Source: an uncultured Bacteroidales bacterium (GTDB taxonomy: Bacteria; Bacteroidota; Bacteroidia; Bacteroidales; F082). Taken from it: a stretch of 5,670 bases of DNA. The position numbers and the translations under genes were made by a program. Shown one piece after another: positions 1 to 5,530 of this stretch. The notes beneath the pieces were generated by a model. The model saw only the letters and a list, made by a program, of their open reading frames with translations. It had not been told where the DNA came from and made no database searches. Numbering within the stretch: the first letter of the stretch is position 1; each line of letters begins with the position of its first letter. The stretch lies in contig CALBNV010000054.1 of NCBI GenBank assembly GCA_937896895.1, positions 1-5,670 of the forward strand, written 5' to 3'.

Positions 1-19
1 CCCTGCCATGTATTCCTCG

Positions 20-145
20 CCCCACACTGCGCCGCGCTTCGTATGGGGTTAATAGGGTAGTGTGCCTTCGGCACACGGAACCGTACACAGCGTGTCGGAG
101 ACACGCCATCCTATTATCCCCCGACAAGCGTAGCGCAGTCTGGGG
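20..145. repeat. 126-bp imperfect palindrome with two terminal hairpins
   Basis: The left arm (20-58) and the reverse complement of the right arm (107-145) align almost end to end. The outermost 20 bases match at 17 positions, and the inner block GGGGTTAATAGGGT (45-58) pairs with 107-120 with two mismatches. The tip holds two perfect small hairpins: 60-76 (7-bp stem, loop TTC) and 91-105 (6-bp stem CGTGTC/GACACG, loop GGA). Folded as RNA or extruded as DNA this would give a long stem ending in two small arms. Short reading frames across it (for example 60-251 plus and 49-282 minus) are Arg/Cys/Pro-rich and look like by-products of the repeat. It resembles dispersed REP-like intergenic repeats seen in Bacteroidales genomes; membership of a named family is inference. 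The bases at 1-19 may belong to the same element. Confidence 0.75.
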
Positions 146-190
146 TTACAGAGTACAAAGCGCAGCGCAGTCCGGGGCTGCGGAGTACAA
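126..190. repeat. Tandem duplication, period 32 bp
   Basis: Two adjacent units, 126-158 and 158-190, share 28 of 33 positions (AAGCG-AGCGCAGTC-GGGG...GAGTACAA). All five differences are transitions (T/C or A/G). The first unit overlaps the right arm of the 126-bp palindrome, so the duplication looks like an extension of that repeat's edge. Confidence 0.75.
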
Positions 191-221
191 CCAAGGTGGT
201 CAAAAGAGGTTGTGTCAGGTT

Positions 222-245
222 GTAGAGACGGTGCACGCACCGTCT
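222..245. repeat. GTAGAGACG-type palindrome, copy 1
   Basis: AGACGGTGC (226-234) is exactly complementary to 237-245 across a 2-base centre, which in practice is a stem of about 8 bp with a CACG loop. The left flank TGTAGAGACG (221-230) is identical to the flank of the palindrome at 1613-1640, so both belong to one dispersed family. The right flank here lacks the mirrored CTCTAC, so this copy is less complete. Confidence 0.65.
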
Positions 246-264
246 GAATGAAAAGACGGTTTTT
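239..264 (+). terminator. Possible intrinsic terminator (plus strand)
   Basis: ACCGTCT (239-245) pairs with AGACGGT (254-260) across an 8-base loop, and the stem is followed by a T run at 260-264. This has the form of a weak rho-independent terminator reading rightward. It competes with the palindrome at 226-245, which shares the 239-245 arm. No rightward gene is visible before it in the window, so it could serve a gene to the left or be a by-product of the repeat. Confidence 0.3.
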
Positions 265-300
265 GAGACGGGTCGTTTTCATTAAATTCAGGTTCCGTTT

Positions 301-1497
301 TTATATATCAACAAGCCATTCTGCCAAGTCAACTATTTCAATTCCTTGATAATCATAGCGAGGATTGCGTGTCCGTGCAATTATCATTTTTGGATATGCA
401 TCTCTGATTTGAAGCAGAGGAGTGTATTCACGAGCGAATGTACCTTCATTACTTATGTCGTCGCTTACTTGAACATATAATTTTTCCGAGCCTTTAATGG
501 CAACAAAATCAATTTCTTTCTGGTATAATTTGCCAACGTAAATCTCGTAACCACGCCTTAGTAATTCAAGACATACAATGTTCTCATACATACGGCCCCA
601 ATCCATGTTTCGGTGTCCTAAAACAGCAAAACGTATGCCTGTATCGGCGAGATAAAATTTGTTGAGAGATTGCAGATATTTCTTTCCGCGAATGTCATAT
701 CGGTCAATCTTGTAAAGCACAAACGACTTTGCCAGATATTCAAGGTACGCCGATATTGTAACGTGGTTGGTGCTTATCCCGTTTTTTGTTAGATTTTCAG
801 AAATGCTGTTTGGAGAGGAAATGTTGCTCACATTGTCCATCATATATTCGACAAGTCTTGTCAGGACTCTGTTGTCGGGAAGATTATATTTCTCTACCAA
901 GTCTCTTTGAAGAATAGTGTTGTAAACGTCACGGATATATGTTGTCTTGTCTTCTGCTTTTTCATAAAGATAACTGCCGGCAAGACCTCCTTCAATCACA
1001 TAATTATCAAATTGTCTTTGGATATTGTCATCCTCACCAAAATATTTTCTGTATTCATTAAAACTGAATGGAAACACCTGAATCTCAATATAACGACCTG
1101 TGAACAAAGTTGCCAAATCGCTTGAAAGCATGAAGGCGTTGCTGCCTGTCAGATAAATGTCATATTTTTCAGTTGCATGTAAACTATTGATTGCCAATTC
1201 AAAATGTTCGCACATCTGAATTTCGTCAATGCAGATGTAATTGTTCTTGCCACAAATGTAATGCTCTTCAATATAATTATTCAATGCGTGGTATTCTTTT
1301 AGTGGCTCTGTATTTAGCAGACGGAAATCAATGAAAATGATGTTTGCTTTGTCATCAATCTTACGCAAATAATCCATATATGACAGTAGTAGTTTTGACT
1401 TTCCGGCACGTCTTATTCCTGTTATTATTTTTATGTCCGGAGAGCCTTTTTTTGACTTTATTCTGTCGAGATAAATGTTTCTTTCAATCAGTTTCAT
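301..1497 (-). CDS. AAA+ ATPase with DUF4143 C-terminal region
   Basis: Predicted 398-aa ATPase of the AAA_14/DUF4143 family. The Walker A motif GIRRAGKS lies at residues 27-34. A Walker B-like YICIDEIQ lies at 87-94 with D91 and E92, and a sensor-1-like LTGSNA at 116-121. The family hallmark LFTGRYIEIQVFPFSFNEY follows at about 131-149. A winged-helix-like segment is at about 210-265, then the KFYLADTGI signature (280-288). The PD-(D/E)XK-like part has E305, EIDFVA (328-333) and YVQVS (341-345). In that last motif the usual ExK is replaced by QxS, common in this family and arguing against simple nuclease activity. Length is normal for the family and the C-terminus is intact. The ATG at 1497 is preferred because an in-frame TTG at 1539 lies inside the -7 promoter box. 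The gene is AT-rich (33% GC in the sampled block 1021-1080, against 53% in 2041-2100 of the Rpn gene), which suggests a transferred gene. These ATPases are multicopy in Bacteroidota and archaea and their cellular role is unknown. Confidence 0.93.
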   Translation of the reverse strand: MKLIERNIYLDRIKSKKGSPDIKIITGIRRAGKSKLLLSYMDYLRKIDDKANIIFIDFRLLNTEPLKEYHALNNYIEEHYICGKNNYICIDEIQMCEHFELAINSLHATEKYDIYLTGSNAFMLSSDLATLFTGRYIEIQVFPFSFNEYRKYFGEDDNIQRQFDNYVIEGGLAGSYLYEKAEDKTTYIRDVYNTILQRDLVEKYNLPDNRVLTRLVEYMMDNVSNISSPNSISENLTKNGISTNHVTISAYLEYLAKSFVLYKIDRYDIRGKKYLQSLNKFYLADTGIRFAVLGHRNMDWGRMYENIVCLELLRRGYEIYVGKLYQKEIDFVAIKGSEKLYVQVSDDISNEGTFAREYTPLLQIRDAYPKMIIARTRNPRYDYQGIEIVDLAEWLVDI

Positions 1498-1536
1498 TTT
1501 CAAAACTTTAATATTTTTACACTTTTGAAATCGCTG

Positions 1537-1544
1537 CAAAAATA
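1537..1544 (-). promoter_or_regulatory. Bacteroidota -7 promoter box for the AAA+ ATPase gene
   Basis: The minus strand reads TATTTTTG, an exact match to the Bacteroidota housekeeping -7 consensus TAnnTTTG, followed by C. Transcription would begin near 1530, giving a leader of about 33 bases before the ATG at 1497. I see no clear -33 TTTG at the expected spacing. The alternative TTG start at 1539 falls within this box, which argues against it. Confidence 0.55.
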
Positions 1545-1612
1545 CACATAATATTTTGAATCAGATGGTTTTTTGAAAAAATAATTTGTTGTCAAGCCGT
1601 CGTTGTCCGGCT

Positions 1613-1640
1613 GTAGAGACGCGCCGCAGCGCGTCTCTAC
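1613..1640. repeat. GTAGAGACG-type palindrome, copy 2
   Basis: GTAGAGACGCGC (1613-1624) is perfectly complementary to GCGCGTCTCTAC (1629-1640) around a 4-base CGCA centre, a 12-bp GC-rich stem. It shares its left flank with the palindrome at 222-245. It lies between the two divergent promoters. With no T run on either side it does not look like an ordinary intrinsic terminator, though it could block read-through in either direction. Confidence 0.85.
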
Positions 1641-1663
1641 GAAGGCAAAAGGAAATAAAAAAC

Positions 1664-1690
1664 ATTCGTACAATTCGTGTAATTCGTGGT
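1664..1690. repeat. Three tandem 9-bp units (ATTCGTNNN)
   Basis: The units ATTCGTACA (1664-1672), ATTCGTGTA (1673-1681) and ATTCGTGGT (1682-1690) follow each other directly. Each keeps ATTCGT and varies in the last three bases. The array sits 46 bases upstream of the -7 box of the Rpn gene, so it could be an operator-like array or simply a dispersed intergenic repeat. Nothing in the sequence decides between these. Confidence 0.6.
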
Positions 1691-1735
1691 GAAATTTTTT
1701 TTCATCAATTACCATCAGATTTCACGGAAAATGTA

Positions 1736-1743
1736 TAATTTTG
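1736..1743 (+). promoter_or_regulatory. Bacteroidota -7 promoter box for the Rpn-family gene
   Basis: TAATTTTG matches the Bacteroidota -7 consensus TAnnTTTG exactly and is followed by C. Transcription would begin near 1750, leaving a leader of about 18 bases before the ATG at 1768. No convincing -33 TTTG is visible. A GGAG (1760-1763) lies four bases before the ATG and may be a short-spaced ribosome binding site. The alternative in-frame TTG at 1741 lies in the promoter box and is unlikely to be translated. Confidence 0.6.
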
Positions 1744-1767
1744 CACGCGAATAAAAAATGGAGCATT

Positions 1768-2724
1768 ATGATTATCAGTGTGGCAAATCCTATTTATGAC
1801 ACGGTGTTCAAGTTCTTGCTGGAAGACGAGCGCATTGTGAAGACTCTCATATCCGCCTTGTTGCAGCGTGAGGTGAAGTCGGTGGAGGTGAGAAAACACG
1901 AATACACCAACGGGAACCGTGACAAGATTTCGATGTTCAGGATAGATTTCGGGGCGCAGGTGCTTCAGGATGACGGCAGTTACAAGTTGGTACTGATAGA
2001 GTTGCAGAAGACATGGCTTGAGACGGAGACGCTGCGGTTTCGCCAATATCTCGGTACGCAGTATTCAAGTGCCGACAACATGTTGAGAGACGACAAGGGC
2101 GACAGCCATGGCATCCCGATGGTGACGGTGTATCTGCTCGGCCACCGTGTCGGCGACATCGAGGAGCCGATACTGTACGTGCGCCACAAGTCGTTTGATT
2201 ATTACGGCAATGAGGTGACGAAAGGCCTCCCGGATCCGTTCGTGGAGAGTCTCGTGCACGACAGCATCATAGTTCAGATACCGTTGTTGAGAGGTCAGAA
2301 GAACAACAGACTGGAGGAGATTCTCTCTATTTTTGACCAGAGTAACAAGGACAAGAGAAATGCGCAAGTGCTTAACATTGAAGACAACTCCTTCAGCGGC
2401 GATGCTGACATGGAGCGCATCGTGCATCGTCTGCTGGCCGCCGCCTCAAATTCAAAGGTCTGTCAGGACATGAATGTTGAGGAGGAATATTTCATGGCGA
2501 TCGAAGACAGAGATACTGCAATCATGGCGAGAGACGAAAAGATCAAAGAGCTTGATTTGCGGGTTAGTGAGAAGGAAGCTCAAATAAGCGAGAAGGACTC
2601 GCAGATAGATGAAAAGAACCAGGCTCTTATGGCTTCCGCAAAGGCATTGAAAAAAGCCGGGCTGTCTGTCGATGACATCGCAGAAATGACCACGCTGCCT
2701 GTTGAAGTCATTCGCGGTTTGTAG
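1768..2724 (+). CDS. Rpn-family PD-(D/E)XK nuclease / putative transposase
   Basis: 318-aa protein of the Rpn (recombination-promoting nuclease, 'PD-(D/E)XK nuclease family transposase') group. The N-terminus NPIYDTVFKFLLEDE (7-21) is the family opening. The nuclease-like core has D60 in FRIDFG followed by IELQK (77-81) with E78 and Q80, the D...ExQ form usual in this family. A C-terminal coiled-coil region spans about 242-293 and contains three heptads at 267-287. The final 25 residues, around LSVDDIAEMTTLPVEVI, form the short helical motif that ends many Rpn proteins. E. coli relatives are DNA endonucleases that promote RecA-independent recombination; some are linked to phage defence. Activity here is inferred from the family. 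The ATG at 1768 fits a start just downstream of the -7 box. The gene is divergent from the ATPase gene and 39 bp ahead of the secreted-protein gene on the same strand. Confidence 0.92.
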   Translation: MIISVANPIYDTVFKFLLEDERIVKTLISALLQREVKSVEVRKHEYTNGNRDKISMFRIDFGAQVLQDDGSYKLVLIELQKTWLETETLRFRQYLGTQYSSADNMLRDDKGDSHGIPMVTVYLLGHRVGDIEEPILYVRHKSFDYYGNEVTKGLPDPFVESLVHDSIIVQIPLLRGQKNNRLEEILSIFDQSNKDKRNAQVLNIEDNSFSGDADMERIVHRLLAAASNSKVCQDMNVEEEYFMAIEDRDTAIMARDEKIKELDLRVSEKEAQISEKDSQIDEKNQALMASAKALKKAGLSVDDIAEMTTLPVEVIRGL

Positions 2725-2763
2725 GGTTTAAAAAAATCAAACATTATTGCAGAAAATTATCTT

Positions 2764-4602
2764 ATGAGAAAATTATTGCTTTTGTCAGTGATGTTGAGCA
2801 TCTCAGTTGTCTCGTTTTCGCAGGTGTTTAAATCGAATGTCGCTGAATCTGAACGAATCAAGAAAGATACATGCTATTATTGGTATCAAGGTGCAGATGA
2901 TTTTGAGACTGTCGAGGATGCCGAGGATGATGCCATCACAGGTCTGCTCGAGAGCGTCAAGAAGAATTATAAGTCGAACATCGTGACAATCGGCAGCGAC
3001 AACACACGCCTGCTGAACTGCGTCTTCGAGACGTTCAAGCCTTTCGTCGAGCAAAACATACAATACCTGACACTGAAGTCTGGCGACGCCAACAGCGTCT
3101 TCGCATACGTCAGCAAGGCCTCGTTCCGCGAGGCGTGCGCCGAAAGGAAAAACGACATCGACTATTACATCCGCATGGCCGACGGTGCGATGAACAAGGA
3201 AAACGTGGGCGACGCCCTGCGCTATTACTACATCGCGATGATGCTCTGCTGCTCCCATCCTGACGGCAACGATTTGACTGTCACTGATGAAGAGACTTCG
3301 CATGAGGTGAAGATGGTGAAATGGCTCTCGAACAAGATTGACGGCGACGAAGGAATACTCGGTCTGGTGAGGTTCATTGTCAAAAACTGGAAAGAGACCG
3401 ATGACAAGGTCATCGCTGAACTTGATGTCTCGACGACGACAGACATCAAAATCAGCAACATAACTTTCAAATACAACAACGGACGTTTCAACCAGACGTG
3501 TAACGTGTCGAACGGAAGGGCGGAGGTGGAACTGTTTAAAAATGAAGATGTTGTCAAAGACATTGACGTTGAGATAGATATGTCGTACGACGATGTGGAG
3601 TCTGAAGAGCCGGCGGCATACGCCATGATTAAGTTTCTGCGTAAGAAGGTGGGTTTCAGCAAGACCGGCAAGACCATCAACAGCCGCAGCAAAAACCGCC
3701 CGAAAAAAGATGTGTCCGAAGAAGATCCGGTAGTCAAGGCTGACGGCGGCAACGGCGATTCCGTTGAGAAATATATGGTCGGCGATGATGCTTATCTGAA
3801 AAATATGAAGCTGATAGAAAACGCCATCCGCCTCGGCGAATATGAGTCGGTGCGTCACCTTTTCTCGCCTGAAGGCTATGAGTCCCTCATGAAGCTGAAG
3901 GGCTACGGCAAAGCGTCAATCATCGGCACGCCGGATTATAAGTTGTTGGCTTTCAACGGCGAAGTGATATGCCGGTGCCTCCCCATGAAGTTCGGCTTCA
4001 ACAATATGTCGTTCACCCGTGATGTCGTTTTCCGTTTCGACAGGGAGACAGAAAAGGTGACTTCGATAGCGTTCCGGCTCTCGGACACCGCCGAGAAAGG
4101 CATTTGGGACAACAAGAACTGGAAGGTTGACTCGCGCCTTGTGCTGATAAATTTCCTTGAGGACTATCAGACGGCTTACGCGTTCAAACAACTTGAATAT
4201 CTCGACAAAATCTTCTCCGACGACGCATTGATAATCGTGGGTCATGTCGTTGAAAGCAAGCCTGTTACACAAGACGGGGTGCTTTACGGCAACAACACAA
4301 AGGTTGAACGCACAAAAAAAACGAAGGCGCAGTATCTTCAAGATCTGGGGCGACAGTTCAGGAATAAGAACTACATCAACATTCATTTTACCGACATCGA
4401 CGTGCACCGCGCCGCCGGTGAAGACGAGGAAGTGTTCGGCGTTCAGGTCAAACAGTATTATCATTCAGATACTTACAACGATGAGGGCTATCTCTTCCTC
4501 ATGGTTGACCTCCGTGAAGAACTGCCGATCATCCATGTGAGGACATGGCAGCCCGGCAAGACCGACATCAAAGACCTGATAACGTTGAAGGACGTTCTGT
4601 GA
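2764..4602 (+). CDS. Secreted Bacteroidales protein, LPP20-like N-terminus and NTF2-like C-terminus
   Basis: 612-aa protein of unknown function. Residues 1-19 form a Sec signal peptide (MRK, hydrophobic core, SFS) with likely cleavage before Q20. There is no lipobox Cys, so it should be periplasmic or outer-membrane associated, not a lipoprotein. Residues about 35-125 resemble the LPP20 fold: an acidic helix with DAEDDAITGLLESVKKN, then SGDANSVFAYVSK. A helical TPR-like stretch (about 130-170, GDALRYYYIAMML) follows, then a beta-rich part near 215-285 and a charged Lys/Ser/Asp-rich linker at about 300-335. The C-terminal half has SPEGYESLMKLKGYGKA, a DVVFRFDRE strand, and an NTF2-like region from about 470 (NFLEDYQTAYAFKQLEYLDKIF, then DDALIIVGHV). 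It ends near the HVRTWQP motif. I recall this arrangement from roughly 600-residue uncharacterised Bacteroidales proteins. No strong promoter is visible in the 39-bp gap, so co-transcription with the Rpn gene is possible. Confidence 0.85.
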   Translation: MRKLLLLSVMLSISVVSFSQVFKSNVAESERIKKDTCYYWYQGADDFETVEDAEDDAITGLLESVKKNYKSNIVTIGSDNTRLLNCVFETFKPFVEQNIQYLTLKSGDANSVFAYVSKASFREACAERKNDIDYYIRMADGAMNKENVGDALRYYYIAMMLCCSHPDGNDLTVTDEETSHEVKMVKWLSNKIDGDEGILGLVRFIVKNWKETDDKVIAELDVSTTTDIKISNITFKYNNGRFNQTCNVSNGRAEVELFKNEDVVKDIDVEIDMSYDDVESEEPAAYAMIKFLRKKVGFSKTGKTINSRSKNRPKKDVSEEDPVVKADGGNGDSVEKYMVGDDAYLKNMKLIENAIRLGEYESVRHLFSPEGYESLMKLKGYGKASIIGTPDYKLLAFNGEVICRCLPMKFGFNNMSFTRDVVFRFDRETEKVTSIAFRLSDTAEKGIWDNKNWKVDSRLVLINFLEDYQTAYAFKQLEYLDKIFSDDALIIVGHVVESKPVTQDGVLYGNNTKVERTKKTKAQYLQDLGRQFRNKNYINIHFTDIDVHRAAGEDEEVFGVQVKQYYHSDTYNDEGYLFLMVDLREELPIIHVRTWQPGKTDIKDLITLKDVL

Positions 4603-4628
4603 AATGCAGTAGTTTGGCCGTGAGATGT

Positions 4629-5384
4629 TTATAGATTTCTCCTGAACACCTCCGCCATGATAATCCCCGCCGCCATGCTCGCGTTCAGCGACTCGGTCTC
4701 GCTTCCCTCGGCTTTCGGGATGGTAATCGGACAGTTGACGTATGGCATCACGTTCTCCCTGATGCCGTGCGACTCGCTCCCGATGATGATAACCCCTTGA
4801 TTGTCTTTGATTTGTGTCTGATAAAGGTTCTTCCCCTGCATCAAGGCTCCGAAGACGGGTGTTTTCACTTCTTTTAAAAAATCAACGATATTTGTTTCAG
4901 AAATCTGTGTCCTGAATATCGACCCCATCGTTGACTGTATGACTTTCGGCTGCCACGGGTCGCAGGTGTCTTCGGATATGACGATTTTCTTTATTCCGAA
5001 CCAGTCGGCGGTGCGGATGATGGTGCCGAGATTGCCCATATCGGAGGGGTTGACCAGTACGATATGATGGCGCGCAGGGTCGAGCGTGCAGGCGTATTTG
5101 ACGAAAAGGCCGATCGCAAAGCAGTTTTCCTTCGGGGAAAGCCGTTCGATCGTTTTATCATCGGTGACGAGCGGAACATTCAGCCGCGCCGCGCGCTCCT
5201 TGAGCAGATCATAGCCCTTGGCGATGCGGGAGGAAACGATGATACGAAAAACGGCTGACGGACAGTGGTCCATCAGCTCGATCGTCGGGAATACCCCGCA
5301 GGTATAGGAATAAGGAAAATCCTTTTTATAAGGCCGGGCCTTGATTTCCAGACAATCCCCCGGCCGTGTTGCGTATTCTATCAT
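4629..5384 (-). CDS. SpoU/TrmH-family RNA 2'-O-methyltransferase, apparently mosaic
   Basis: 251-aa SPOUT-class enzyme expected to methylate a ribose 2'-OH in rRNA or tRNA using S-adenosylmethionine. All three family motifs are present. Motif 1 is NPSDMGNLGTIIRTADWFG (112-130, with N118 and R124), motif 2 is IGSESHGI (201-208, with E204), and motif 3 is ESLNASMAAGI (231-241, with N234). Residues 1-100 form the N-terminal substrate-binding part. The ATG at 5384 is chosen because residues upstream in this frame are Arg/Ser/Pro-rich and read as antisense noise, and because another minus-strand frame ends one base before it. Oddly, residues 1-125 (KPYKKD-like start, KENCFAIGLF, HIVLVNPSDMGNLG) resemble the Clostridia branch. 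Residues 126-251 (ADWFGIKKIVISEDTCDPW, TPVFGALMQGKNLY, GSESHGI) resemble Bacteroidota enzymes. The frame is intact. It converges on the secreted-protein gene with a 26-bp gap. The exact RNA target cannot be read from the sequence. Confidence 0.88.
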   Translation of the reverse strand: MIEYATRPGDCLEIKARPYKKDFPYSYTCGVFPTIELMDHCPSAVFRIIVSSRIAKGYDLLKERAARLNVPLVTDDKTIERLSPKENCFAIGLFVKYACTLDPARHHIVLVNPSDMGNLGTIIRTADWFGIKKIVISEDTCDPWQPKVIQSTMGSIFRTQISETNIVDFLKEVKTPVFGALMQGKNLYQTQIKDNQGVIIIGSESHGIRENVMPYVNCPITIPKAEGSETESLNASMAAGIIMAEVFRRNL

Positions 5385-5385
5385 C

Positions 5386-5520
5386 TTAATACTTGTAAAT
5401 CGTCTTGCGCCGCTCGAACTCTTCTTCTTCCAGCATCTTTTCTGCCTTGTCGGAAATTCCGTGCGCCCAGGATGCCATGTCGGCAAGAATCGCTTCCGTC
5501 TCGGCGTCCTCGTCGCTCGT
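5386..5520 (-). CDS. C-terminal fragment of an unrecognised protein (5' end missing)
   Basis: A 44-residue stretch beginning TSDEDAETEAILADMASWAH and ending MLEEEEFERRKTIYKY reads as real coding sequence: acidic and helical, with a stop (5386-5388) one base before the methyltransferase ATG. That spacing suggests an operon with translational coupling. Going upstream, the frame runs straight into a TAG at 5521-5523 with no start codon before it. Beyond that point the plus strand carries a different coding sequence. The only internal start would be the ATG at 5478, giving 30 residues. The simplest reading is the tail of a longer gene cut at about 5520. I do not recognise the family. Confidence 0.5.
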   Translation of the reverse strand, partial: TSDEDAETEAILADMASWAHGISDKAEKMLEEEEFERRKTIYKY

Positions 5521-5530
5521 CTATGCCAGA
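5510..5530. other. Probable sequence junction between two head-to-head truncated genes
   Basis: On the minus strand convincing coding ends at 5520, where an in-frame TAG at 5521-5523 cuts it off. On the plus strand convincing coding starts at about 5519. Both lose their 5' parts at the same point, with no intergenic DNA, promoter or start codons between them. This is what a join of two unrelated pieces looks like, whether by rearrangement or by assembly error. Confidence 0.5.

Noticed and set aside
60..251. Small proteins in the left end (60-251 plus, 49-282 minus)
   Set aside because: Both are read from the palindrome and tandem repeat, have odd Arg/Cys/Pro-rich composition, and lack a promoter or ribosome binding site. 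Such frames are typical by-products of repeats.
1..300. CRISPR array or tRNA in the gene-free left end
   Set aside because: The repeats are adjacent with no unique spacers, which excludes a CRISPR array. The two small hairpins do not form a tRNA: there is no GTTCRA T-loop and no acceptor stem of the right length.
1498..1539. Longer N-terminus for the AAA+ ATPase from TTG 1539
   Set aside because: The TTG is part of an exact -7 promoter box. The 14 extra residues (MQRFQKCKNIKVLK) are not family-like, and family members start close to the MKLIERN position.
1500..1715. 71-aa minus-strand open frame between the divergent genes
   Set aside because: It reads through the palindrome and the 9-bp repeat and covers both promoters. 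There is no domain, and the region is better explained as regulatory and repeat DNA.
2803..3858. 351-aa open frame on the minus strand
   Set aside because: It lies antisense to the secreted-protein gene, whose plus-strand frame has a signal peptide and family motifs. The His/Val/Phe-rich antisense peptide has no recognisable domain.
4603..4628. Bidirectional terminator between the convergent genes
   Set aside because: The 26-bp gap has no stem-loop or T run that I can see.
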